This document shows positions 31,810 to 39,689 of a stretch of DNA of 64,000 bases, in pieces. Location of the stretch: contig NZ_AP022588.1 in NCBI RefSeq assembly GCF_010731735.1, forward strand, positions 4,588,001 to 4,652,000. The letters run 5' to 3'. Each line of letters opens with the position of its first letter. Positions within the stretch are counted from its first letter, which is position 1. The notes beneath the pieces are model-generated. The model was not told where the DNA came from. It was given only the letters and a program-made list of their open reading frames with translations, and did no database searches. A program made the position numbers and the translations under genes. The stretch is from Mycolicibacterium sediminis. Lineage in GTDB: Bacteria > Actinomycetota > Actinomycetes > Mycobacteriales > Mycobacteriaceae.

Positions 31810-33267
31810 GTGTCCGACGTCAGCACCATCCATCCTCGGCCGCGCTTGCTCGTCGCCGCGCTGAGCCTGGTGGCGCTCACCGTCGCGGTGCTGCAGACCG
31901 CCGTCGTCCCGATCCTCGGCATCATCGCCGAACAGCTGAACGCGTCGACCGTGGCCGTCAGCTGGGCCGTCACCGCGAACCTACTCGCCGCCGCCGCGTC
32001 GACCCCGCTGATCGGGCGTCTCGCCGACCTCTACAACAAGAAGTACGTCCTGCTCTGCGTGCTCGTCGCGGTGCTGGCCGGCTCGATCCTCGCCGCGTTG
32101 ACGACGTCGCTGCCCCTGCTCATCGTGGCCCGAGTGCTCCAGGGCGTCTCCTTCTCGCTGTACCCGATCTGCGTGGCTCTGCTACGCGACGCACTGCCCG
32201 AGGGCGCGGTGGTGGGTGCGCTCGCCGTCCTGTCCGGCACGCTGGGCTTCGGCGGCGGGGTCGGCCTGGTTGTCACCGGCCTCCTCATGAACGGCGACGC
32301 CGGCTACCACCGGGTGTTCTGGCTCACCACGGGGTTCACGCTCGTCGTGATCGTCCTCGCGGTCACCGTCGTCCCGGCCGTCTCCACCCGCGGCGTGGGA
32401 ACCGTCGACTGGCTGGGCGCAGCGGGGTTGGCAGTCGGATTGTCCGCGCTGCTGCTCGCCATTACCCAGGGCAACTCCTGGGGCTGGGTCTCGCCCGCCA
32501 CCCTGGGCGTCACCGCCGCCGGAGTGGCGGTGCTGACAGCGTGGTGGGCCTGGGAACGCAGGCAGCGGCACCCGCTTGTGTCGATCACGATGCTGTCGCG
32601 GCGCGCGGTCCTGCTGACCAATCTCGCCACCATCTTCGTCGGCATGGGTCTGTACTTCGGCTTCCTCGGCCTTACGCAGTTCGTCCAGGTGGACCGCGAC
32701 GTCGCCGGATACGGCTTCAGCGCGACGGTCCTGCAGGCGAGTGTGGTGTTCCTACTCCCCGGCGCGATCGCGGGATTCGTCACCGCGACATTGAGCGGAC
32801 GGTTCATCGAACGCTTCGGTGCGCGGGTGGTGCTCGTCAGTGGCGCCGTCACCGGGGTGATCGGCTTCCTCTGGCTGGCGATCTCCCACGACCAATCCTG
32901 GCAGGTGATCGTCGCCGGCATCTGGGTCAACGCCTACATCAGCCTCGGCTACGGGGCACTGCCCGCGCTGGTCGTCAGCGAGGTTCGCGCCGACGAGACC
33001 GGGGTCGCCACAGGTGTCAACGCCATCGCCCGCACGGTAGGCAGTTCCATCGCGGCGGCAGCGGTCGCCGTCCTGCTCGCCCGCTCCGCCGCGGAAGGGT
33101 CGACGGGCCTGCCCTCCGAGCACGCCTTCGTCCTCATCTTCGCCGGAGGTGCGGTGACCGCGGCTGCGGCCCTGGTCCTCATCGCGACGTCCCGCGCCGG
33201 CCAGGGGTCGCCTCGTGCGGCCGACACCAACGTCGACTCGCGGGCGATGAACCACGAGTGGGGCTGA
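31810..33267 (+). CDS. MFS transporter, DHA2/14-TMS type
   Basis: A 485-residue major facilitator with about 14 hydrophobic helices. The N-terminal half has LQTAVVPILGIIAEQLNAS and the loop 2-3 signature GRLADLYNKKYV; later segments include LQGVSFSLYPICVALLRDALP and GVATGVNAIARTVGSSIAAA, typical of drug:H+ antiporters of the EmrB/QacA group. The second signature appears in the helix 4-5 region with LSGTLGFGGGVGLVVTG. It probably exports a drug or metabolite. GTG 31810 follows GAAGGAGG. It is monocistronic, with a small secreted-protein gene 89 bases downstream. Confidence 0.85.
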   Translation: MSDVSTIHPRPRLLVAALSLVALTVAVLQTAVVPILGIIAEQLNASTVAVSWAVTANLLAAAASTPLIGRLADLYNKKYVLLCVLVAVLAGSILAALTTSLPLLIVARVLQGVSFSLYPICVALLRDALPEGAVVGALAVLSGTLGFGGGVGLVVTGLLMNGDAGYHRVFWLTTGFTLVVIVLAVTVVPAVSTRGVGTVDWLGAAGLAVGLSALLLAITQGNSWGWVSPATLGVTAAGVAVLTAWWAWERRQRHPLVSITMLSRRAVLLTNLATIFVGMGLYFGFLGLTQFVQVDRDVAGYGFSATVLQASVVFLLPGAIAGFVTATLSGRFIERFGARVVLVSGAVTGVIGFLWLAISHDQSWQVIVAGIWVNAYISLGYGALPALVVSEVRADETGVATGVNAIARTVGSSIAAAAVAVLLARSAAEGSTGLPSEHAFVLIFAGGAVTAAAALVLIATSRAGQGSPRAADTNVDSRAMNHEWG

Positions 33268-33356
33268 TGACGGAACGCCCGATTAGCCGGTGGACGGCCG
33301 GGTAGGCGCTCGGGCGACGACAGCGCAGTCGTCACGAACACCGAGGAGAGACAGTC

Positions 33357-33602
33357 ATGGAATCGACCCCGATGAAGAAGTCGATGGGGCTCACCGGAGC
33401 CACCGCCGTCGTCGCGGCTGCCGTCGCGGTCACCTTCAGCGGCGCCAGCCAGGCCGAGCCGGAGCCGGCACCGCCGGGGCCCGTCACCACCCCCGAGATG
33501 ACCACCGCCGAGCCCTCCGTGGACGGCGGCGCCACCGAAGGTCCCGACACCCCGATCGTGGCGACGCCACCCGTCACGGCCACCACCGAGACACCCGACT
33601 AA
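33357..33602 (+). CDS. Small Pro/Thr-rich secreted protein
   Basis: An 81-residue protein with a signal peptide: MESTPMKKSMGLTG, a hydrophobic core (ATAVVAAAVAVTFSGA) and likely cleavage at ASQA before EPEPAP. The mature about 50 residues are rich in Pro, Thr, Glu and Ala and probably unstructured, like many small mycobacterial envelope proteins. The ATG at 33357 has GAGGAGAG six bases before; ATG 33372 is an alternative giving a more standard signal. Function unknown. Confidence 0.65.
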   Translation: MESTPMKKSMGLTGATAVVAAAVAVTFSGASQAEPEPAPPGPVTTPEMTTAEPSVDGGATEGPDTPIVATPPVTATTETPD

Positions 33603-33674
33603 CCCCACCCCGCCGGACGACCGGCAGCGGCTCCGAAGGATCGCTAAGCTGGCGCCTTCCCACCAGGAGGCACC

Positions 33675-34943
33675 ATGTCGTCTGACGTGACACCTGCGGC
33701 ACCCCGGTCGGCAGGCCACATCCGGCTGACGTCACACGGCGGCGGCTTCGGCGCGCTGCCGATCACCTGGGGCGCCGATACGCCGACAGGACGTGGGCCC
33801 GTCGTCGGCACCACCACCACGCGCCTGCACCGCAACGTCATCGGCACGCACAGCGGCTCGTACGGCGTCTACCGCGCACTCGCCGTGGCCGCGGGTGCCC
33901 TGTCACGCGACCACCGCGCGGATCTGACCAACACGTCGCCCACCCACCTGATCGGTCCCCATCCGCAGTGGAGCGACCCGGACGCGATCGTCAGCCTCGA
34001 CCCGTGGGGTGCCTCGGTCGCCGACGTGTTCGCGGGCGAGATCGCCGCCGGGTACGACATCCGACCGTCGATCGCGGTGACGCGTGCCCACGTCATCCTC
34101 CCCGAGATCGCCGACGCCATCGCGCGTGGCCGCCTGAGACCCGACGGCCGCTTCCTGCTCGAGGGTGGCGCCGCACTGGTGACCAAGGCAGCCATCGAGC
34201 CCGTGTGGTACCTGCCGGGGGTGGCCCGCCGGTTCGGTTGCACTGAAAGCGATCTGCGCCGCGCGCTGTTCGAGGAGACGGGTGGCATGTATCCCGAACT
34301 CGTCACGCGCTCGGACCTCGAGGTGTTCCTCCCGCCGATCGGCGGGCAGACGCTCTACGTGTTCGGCGACGCGGGTGATCTCGCCGACCCCTCGGTGGAA
34401 CTCACCGCGCGGGTGCACGACGAGTGCAACGGCTCCGACGTGTTCGGCTCCGACATCTGCACCTGCCGGCCCTACCTGACGCACGCGATCGAAGAGTGCA
34501 TCCTCGGCGCCCAGCGCGGCGGCGTCGGACTGGTGTCGTACTCGCGCAAGGAGGGTCGCGCGCTCGGTGAGGTGACGAAGTTCCTGGTGTACAACGCGCG
34601 CAAGCGACAACTGGGTGGCGACACCGCCGACCAGTACTTCGCTCGCACGGAATGCGTTGCGGGCGTGCAGGACATGCGCTTCCAGGAACTGATGCCCGAC
34701 GTCCTGCACTGGTTGGGAATCCGCAAGATCCACCGACTGGTCTCGATGAGCAACATGAAGTACGACGCCATCACCGGTTCCGGCATCGAGGTGGGGACGA
34801 GGGTCAACCTCCCCGACGACCTCATCCCGGCGGACGCACGCGTGGAGATCGACGCGAAGACCGCGGCCGGGTACTTCACACCCGGACCCATCCCGGACGC
34901 CGCGGAACTGAAGAAGGCCAAGGGCCGCGGACTCGACGCGTGA
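33675..34943 (+). CDS. GTP cyclohydrolase II-like protein, URC1-type (uracil catabolism)
   Basis: A 422-residue protein whose C-terminal about 220 residues have the GTP cyclohydrolase II fold. The zinc cysteines appear in ARVHDECNGSDVFGSDICTC, and the nucleotide segment in SYSRKEGRALGEVTKFLVYN. An N-terminal about 190-residue extension (SHGGGFGALPITWGADTPTGRGPVVG) distinguishes URC1-type proteins from RibA. In yeast and some bacteria URC1 works with URC4 and uracil phosphoribosyltransferase in a uracil degradation route that starts from a uracil nucleotide. Those two genes follow directly here, with a 4-base GTGA overlap to the first, so pathway assignment is strong. Riboflavin synthesis is a much weaker alternative. 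Confidence 0.83.
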   Translation: MSSDVTPAAPRSAGHIRLTSHGGGFGALPITWGADTPTGRGPVVGTTTTRLHRNVIGTHSGSYGVYRALAVAAGALSRDHRADLTNTSPTHLIGPHPQWSDPDAIVSLDPWGASVADVFAGEIAAGYDIRPSIAVTRAHVILPEIADAIARGRLRPDGRFLLEGGAALVTKAAIEPVWYLPGVARRFGCTESDLRRALFEETGGMYPELVTRSDLEVFLPPIGGQTLYVFGDAGDLADPSVELTARVHDECNGSDVFGSDICTCRPYLTHAIEECILGAQRGGVGLVSYSRKEGRALGEVTKFLVYNARKRQLGGDTADQYFARTECVAGVQDMRFQELMPDVLHWLGIRKIHRLVSMSNMKYDAITGSGIEVGTRVNLPDDLIPADARVEIDAKTAAGYFTPGPIPDAAELKKAKGRGLDA

Positions 34944-36145
34944 ACGCCCACGCGGCAGCGACGACGCTCAGGTCCACCGCCACCATCCGGGAACGAGCCG
35001 GCCTGCTGCTCAACCGGGCACGCGCGGGCGACTCCCCCTGGTTCACCGTGTGGGACGACCGACTGCCCGAGGTCGCTCATGACGTCGCGACGCTCACCCG
35101 GTCGCGCCATCCGGACCTGGACGTGCCGTTCCACAGTCGGTGGCGGCACTTCGAGGCGGGCGGCGTGGACCGCAGGCGCCGACTCGGCGATCTCCTCGAC
35201 GACGCCGACGACCGCGAACGCGCCCGGGCGATGATCGACCTCACCGTCGTCAGCGTGCTGCTCGACGCGGGCGCGGGTCCGGACTGGCGTTACCGCGAGA
35301 CGGGCGGCGCCACGTTCACGCGCTCGGAGGGCCTGGGAGTGGCCAGCTTTCACGCCTTCACGGCGGGATTGTTCTCCAGCGACCCCACCCGACCGCTGCG
35401 CGCCGACGCCGCAAGCCTGCGCGCGCTCGACGTCGACTCCCTCGCCCGGGCGTTCCAGGTCGACGCGTCGAACCCACTTATCGGACTTCCCGGCCGGGTG
35501 GAGGTGCTACGCCGCCTCGGCGCCGAACTCGACGCGCAGCCTGTCGTGTTCGGCTCCCCCGCTCGGCCCGGCGGTCTGTTCGACGCGCTCGTCGGCGCGG
35601 ACCGGCGCATCACCGCCCACGCCATCCTCACCCAGCTGCTGGTCTCGTTGTCGCCGATCTGGCCGTCGGACAACGTGATCGGAGACATCCCGCTCGGAGA
35701 CTGCTGGCACCACGCCGCGATCCCCGGACCCGACGGCACCGGTGGCTGGATGCCGTTCCACAAGCTGTCGCAGTGGCTCACCTACTCACTGCTCGAACCC
35801 CTCGAGTGGTCCGGGGTGGCGGTCGACGGGATCGACGCCCTCACCGGGCTGCCCGAGTACCGCAACGGCGGACTGCTGATCGACGGCGGCGTGCTGGCGC
35901 TGCGCGACCCCGAATGGTCCACGCGCACGTGGTCGGCCGGCGACGAACTCGTCGTCGAGTGGCGAGCGCTGACCGTGGCACTGCTCGACGAGGTCGCCGC
36001 GCTCGTCCGAACCGACCTGGGCGTCGACGTGCCGCTGGCCCGCGTCCTCGAAGGTGGCACGTGGGCAGCCGGCCGCGCCACCGCCCATCGCCTCCGGGGT
36101 GGACTCCCACCCCTGACCATCGATAGTGACGGGACGGTGTTCTGA
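34940..36145 (+). CDS. DUF1688 protein, URC4-type (uracil catabolism)
   Basis: A 401-residue protein starting with GTG at 34940, which overlaps the URC1-like stop by 4 bases. It matches the DUF1688/URC4 family: LRSTATIRERAGLLLNRARAGDSPWF at the start, VPFHSRWRHFEAGGVDR, FHAFTAGLFSS, and a C-terminal half with GDCWHHAAIPGPDGTGGWMPFHKLSQWLTYSLLEPLEW (read in parts), full length for the family. URC4 acts after URC1 in the yeast uracil pathway; its exact reaction remains poorly defined. No transmembrane segment is seen, so it should be cytoplasmic. Confidence 0.83.
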   Translation: MNAHAAATTLRSTATIRERAGLLLNRARAGDSPWFTVWDDRLPEVAHDVATLTRSRHPDLDVPFHSRWRHFEAGGVDRRRRLGDLLDDADDRERARAMIDLTVVSVLLDAGAGPDWRYRETGGATFTRSEGLGVASFHAFTAGLFSSDPTRPLRADAASLRALDVDSLARAFQVDASNPLIGLPGRVEVLRRLGAELDAQPVVFGSPARPGGLFDALVGADRRITAHAILTQLLVSLSPIWPSDNVIGDIPLGDCWHHAAIPGPDGTGGWMPFHKLSQWLTYSLLEPLEWSGVAVDGIDALTGLPEYRNGGLLIDGGVLALRDPEWSTRTWSAGDELVVEWRALTVALLDEVAALVRTDLGVDVPLARVLEGGTWAAGRATAHRLRGGLPPLTIDSDGTVF

Positions 36146-36149
36146 CGCC

Positions 36150-36773
36150 ATGGTGCATCTGATCGACCATCCGCTGGTGCAGCACAAGCTGACGCTCATG
36201 CGCCGAAAGGATGCGTCCACGAGGACGTTTCGGCAGCTGCTGCACGAGGTCTCGATGCTGATGGCCTACGAGGTGCTGCGCGACATCCCCACCCAGGACG
36301 TCGAGATCGAGACACCGCTCGAACACACGACGGGCAGGGTCATCGACGGCAAGAAGCTAGTCTTCGTATCGGTGCTGCGGGCGGGCACCGGCATCCTCGA
36401 CGGCATGCTCGCCGTCGTCCCGGGCGCACGGGTCGGCCACATCGGTCTGTACCGCGATCCGAAGACCCTGGTGGCCGTCGAGTACTACTTCAAGCTGCCG
36501 GGCGACCTCGACGAGCGCGACGTCGTGGTGGTCGACCCCATGCTCGCCACCGGCAACTCCGCGGTGGCCGCCGTCGAGCGCCTCAAGGAGGCCCGACCCA
36601 AGTCCATCAAGTTCGTCTGCCTGCTGACGTGCCCGGAGGGGATCGCGGCGATGGAGCGCGCGCACCCGGACGTGCCCATCTACACGGCCGCCGTGGACCG
36701 GCAGCTCGACGAGCACGGCTACATCGTGCCGGGGCTCGGGGACGCCGGCGACCGCATCTTCGGCACCAAGTAG
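36150..36773 (+). CDS. upp: Uracil phosphoribosyltransferase
   Basis: A 207-residue enzyme that makes UMP from uracil and PRPP. The N-terminus MVHLIDHPLVQHKLTLMRRKDAST and the RAGTGILDGM segment are typical of Upp. The PRPP loop is VVVDPMLATGNSAVAAVERL, and the C-terminal uracil site lies in AAVDRQLDEHGYIVPGLGDAGDR. Full length for the family. It lies 4 bases after the URC4-like stop. In the URC pathway UPRT activates uracil as the first step, so this copy may serve degradation as well as salvage. Confidence 0.92.
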   Translation: MVHLIDHPLVQHKLTLMRRKDASTRTFRQLLHEVSMLMAYEVLRDIPTQDVEIETPLEHTTGRVIDGKKLVFVSVLRAGTGILDGMLAVVPGARVGHIGLYRDPKTLVAVEYYFKLPGDLDERDVVVVDPMLATGNSAVAAVERLKEARPKSIKFVCLLTCPEGIAAMERAHPDVPIYTAAVDRQLDEHGYIVPGLGDAGDRIFGTK

Positions 36774-36821
36774 CGGCCACCCTGGTTTGCCCGACGCACC
36801 GGGCGTAGCCGACAATCGGGC

Positions 36822-38177
36822 GTGACGTCACGCCGGGTGGTCCTCATCGCGGCAGCAGTCGTCATCGCCCTCCTCGCCGGTGCCACCGGGATCTACGCCT
36901 ACACCCGCGTCCATGCCACGCGGCCGACCCCGCAGCAGGACGTCGGCCCCCAACTGCGGGCGACGCCATTCGCTCCGCTGTCCCCCGACGCGCCCACCCC
37001 CACCGTCGACGGGCTCGCGGCCGCACTCGCCCCCGCGCTGGCGAACCCCGACCTGGGCCTGCTGACCGGACAGGTCACCGACGCCCTCACCGGCGCAGAA
37101 CTGTGGTCGCAGGGTGCAGCACTCCCGCAGACACCCGGCTCGGTCACCAAGGTCCTCACCGCCGCCGCCGCCCTGCTCACCCTGTCGCCCGCACACCGGG
37201 TGCCGACGACGGTGGTTCCCGGCGCCGTTCCCGGTGAGGTCGTCCTCGTGGGCGGCGGCGACGCGACGCTGACCGCCGAGCCGGCGGGCACGATCGGCTA
37301 CTACACCGACGCACCGCGGCTCGACGACCTCGCCGACCAGGTCCGCGCGTCGGGCATCCCGGTGCGGAACGTCGTGGTGGACGGGTCACTGTTCCCCGGA
37401 CCCACCATGGCCGTCGGATGGAACCCGATCGACATCGCCGGCGGCAGCATCGCGCCGATCGAGTCGGTCATGCTTGAGGGTGGGCGTCTACCGCCGCTGA
37501 TGGACTACTCGCCTCGCTCGGCCACGCCCGCCCTGGACGTCGGCCGCGCGCTGGCCCAGCGGCTGGGGGTGGACCCCGCGGCCGTCACGACGGGTGCGGC
37601 CCCGCCGACGGCGGAGCCCGTCGCCACCGTGTGGTCCGCGCCGCTGAGCGTGCGGCTGCACCAGATGATGGTCGCCTCCGACGACGTCACCGCCGAGACG
37701 ATCGGTTTCGAGGTGGCGCGCGCCCGCGGACAGTCGCCGACCTTCGACGGGTCGGTGGCCGCGGTGTCCGAGGCGCTCACCGAAGCGGGGTTCGACCTCA
37801 CGGGACTGTCGATCGAGGACCTCAACGGCCTCTCGACCGAGGATCGCATCCCCGCCCGACTCCTCGACGACATCCTCACCGCAGCAACGGGTTCGGGTGA
37901 GCACTCGACGACGCTGCGACCCATGGTCGACGACCTCGCAGTCGGCGGCGGCTCGGGGACGCTGTCCAACCGGTTCGTCGCGCCGGCCCCCGGTGCGGGG
38001 TTCGTGCGGGCGAAGACCGGCACCCTGGACTTCGTGAACGCGTTGGCGGGCTTCGTCACCGACGTCGACGGACGGGCGCTGACCTTCACGCTCATGTCGA
38101 CCGGAACGATGCAGGACGTCGCGAAACCCGCCCTCGACGCCGTGGCCACCGTCCTGCGGCAGTGCGGATGCCGCTGA
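36822..38177 (+). CDS. dacB: D-alanyl-D-alanine carboxypeptidase/endopeptidase (PBP4 family)
   Basis: A 451-residue peptidoglycan peptidase. It has one N-terminal membrane segment (VLIAAAVVIALLAGATGIYAY), a proline-rich linker, then the catalytic domain with the SxxK motif in TPGSVTK (Ser107, Lys110) and KTG in VRAKTGTLDF. The SxN motif expected in the middle (usually SDN) reads SDD in MMVASDDVTAE. It trims D-Ala from or cuts cross-links in peptidoglycan outside the membrane. GTG 36822 lies 5 bases after GACAAT, so the transcript may be leaderless. It follows upp by 48 bases. Confidence 0.85.
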   Translation: MTSRRVVLIAAAVVIALLAGATGIYAYTRVHATRPTPQQDVGPQLRATPFAPLSPDAPTPTVDGLAAALAPALANPDLGLLTGQVTDALTGAELWSQGAALPQTPGSVTKVLTAAAALLTLSPAHRVPTTVVPGAVPGEVVLVGGGDATLTAEPAGTIGYYTDAPRLDDLADQVRASGIPVRNVVVDGSLFPGPTMAVGWNPIDIAGGSIAPIESVMLEGGRLPPLMDYSPRSATPALDVGRALAQRLGVDPAAVTTGAAPPTAEPVATVWSAPLSVRLHQMMVASDDVTAETIGFEVARARGQSPTFDGSVAAVSEALTEAGFDLTGLSIEDLNGLSTEDRIPARLLDDILTAATGSGEHSTTLRPMVDDLAVGGGSGTLSNRFVAPAPGAGFVRAKTGTLDFVNALAGFVTDVDGRALTFTLMSTGTMQDVAKPALDAVATVLRQCGCR

Positions 38178-38245
38178 GCGCGGACCTGCCGCGAGCGTGC
38201 GTGAACTCAGGTTCCGGGTCGGCGTGTCGGCTGCAGACTGGGGCA

Positions 38246-38259
38246 CCCCGCTTGCGGGG
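38246..38259. terminator. Hairpin between convergent dacB and acyl-CoA dehydrogenase
   Basis: CCCCGC (38246-38251) pairs with GCGGGG (38254-38259). A further palindrome, AGGGAGCTCCCT, follows at 38273-38284 over the stop of the acyl-CoA dehydrogenase. The loop of the first stem is only two bases, so the outer pair may be the real structure. Confidence 0.4.
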
Positions 38260-38282
38260 AGCACGGTCGCCGAGGGAGCTCC

Positions 38283-39494
38283 CTACTTCAGCGGGAGACC
38301 GGTGATGGCGCGGGCCATCACCAGGCGCTGGATCTCGCTGGTGCCCTCGAAGATCGTGAAGATCTTGGCGTCGCGGTGCATCCGCTCGACCGGGTAGTCG
38401 CGGGTGTAGCCGTTGCCGCCGAGGATCTGGATGGCCTCGTCGGTCACGTAGACCGCGGTCTCGCTGGCGGCGAGCTTGGCCATCGATCCCTCGGCGTTGG
38501 TGAACGGCTTGTCGTTGCGGGCCATCCAGCCGGCGCGCCACACCAGCAGGCGGGCGGTGTCGATGCGGGTCTTCATGTCGGCGAGCTTGAACGCGGTCGC
38601 CTGGAAGTCGCCGATCTTGCGGCCGAACTGCTCACGCTGCTGGGCGTAGTCGAGCGCGTACTCGTATGCGGCGCGGGCGACGCCGAGCGCCATCGCACCG
38701 ACCGTCGGCCGGGTGCGCTCGAACGTCTTCATCGCGGCCTGGCCGGCGGAGCGCTTGCCGTCGCGCGCCCTGGCGATCCGCTCGTCGAACTTCTCCTTGC
38801 CGCCGATGATGAGGTTGCCGGGGAGACGGACGTCGTCGAGCACCACCTCGGCGGTGTGCGAGGCGCGGATGCCGTGCTTCTTGAACTTCTGGCCCTGGCT
38901 GAATCCCTTGGTGCCCGGCGGGATGATGAACGTCGCCTGGCCTCGCGAGCCCAGTTCGGGGTAGACCGACGCGACCACGATGTGGACGTTGGCGATGCCA
39001 CCGTTGGTGGCCCACGTCTTCGTGCCGTTGATGACCCACTCGTCGGACGCCTCGTCGTACTTCGCCCGCGTGATGATGGCCGAGACGTCGGAGCCGGCGC
39101 CCGGCTCCGAGGCACAGAACGACGCGAGCATCGGCTCGTCGACGGTGCCGAACATCTGCGGCAGCCACTCCCCGAGCTGCTCGGGGGTTCCGGTGGCGGC
39201 CAGCGACGCCGCCGCGAGCCCGGTGCCGAGGATCGACAGCGCGATGCCGGCGTCACCCCAGAACATCTCCTCGAACACCGTGAGCATGCCGAGGCCGGTG
39301 GGCTCTGCGGACTGGGTCGCGAAGAGGTCCAGGGAGTAGAGGCCGACCTTGGCCGCCTCCTGGATGATCGGCCACGGCGTCTCCTCGCGCTCGTCCCACT
39401 CCGCGGCCGCGGGGCGCACCACGTTCTCAGCGAACTCGTGCACCCAGTCCCTGATCTGGATGACGTCCTCGGACGGTTCGAGCGAAAACGACAT
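38283..39494 (-). CDS. Acyl-CoA dehydrogenase (FadE-type)
   Basis: A 403-residue flavoprotein that introduces the alpha-beta double bond into acyl-CoAs. Family segments are present in order: LASFCASEPGAGSDVSAI, INGTKTWATNGGIANVHIVVA, GIRASHTAEVVLDDVRLP, FERTRPTVGAMALGVARAAYEYALDYAQQREQFGRKIGDFQ (in parts), and QILGGNGYTRDYPVERMHRDAKIFTIFEGTSEIQR. The final EGTSEIQR holds the catalytic base Glu of the general family. Chain-length preference cannot be read. ATG 39494 starts MSFSLEPSEDV; a sigma-A-type promoter lies about 90 bases upstream. It is monocistronic and divergent from the cyclase gene. Confidence 0.9.
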   Translation of the reverse strand: MSFSLEPSEDVIQIRDWVHEFAENVVRPAAAEWDEREETPWPIIQEAAKVGLYSLDLFATQSAEPTGLGMLTVFEEMFWGDAGIALSILGTGLAAASLAATGTPEQLGEWLPQMFGTVDEPMLASFCASEPGAGSDVSAIITRAKYDEASDEWVINGTKTWATNGGIANVHIVVASVYPELGSRGQATFIIPPGTKGFSQGQKFKKHGIRASHTAEVVLDDVRLPGNLIIGGKEKFDERIARARDGKRSAGQAAMKTFERTRPTVGAMALGVARAAYEYALDYAQQREQFGRKIGDFQATAFKLADMKTRIDTARLLVWRAGWMARNDKPFTNAEGSMAKLAASETAVYVTDEAIQILGGNGYTRDYPVERMHRDAKIFTIFEGTSEIQRLVMARAITGLPLK

Positions 39495-39582
39495 CGGGAG
39501 TGGTCCTTTCACGGGTCCGGGTGCAGGGGCGCGAGGTGTGGGCAGCGTGATGCGAGCTATCGACAACCGGCTTCGGTGAACG

Positions 39583-39610
39583 ACTGTACACTGTGATTCC
39601 GGTCGGTCAA
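39583..39610 (-). promoter_or_regulatory. Sigma-A-type promoter for the acyl-CoA dehydrogenase
   Basis: On the minus strand TTGACC (39605-39610), a 16-base spacer and TACAGT (39583-39588) form a good -35/-10 pair. The -10 lies in a near-palindrome (AGTGTACAGT) that could also be a repressor site. The predicted leader is about 80 bases. Confidence 0.5.
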
Positions 39611-39689
39611 GTCCCGCCCCGCCCCCGCGGTGGCCGAGATCGACGGTTCTCCCCGCCGAGGCGTCCCGCTACCGCGAAGATGTGACACC

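Noticed and set aside
33675..34943. Riboflavin biosynthesis role (RibA) for the GTP-cyclohydrolase-II-like protein
   Set aside because: The long N-terminal extension and the DUF1688 and upp neighbours fit URC1; no riboflavin genes are nearby.
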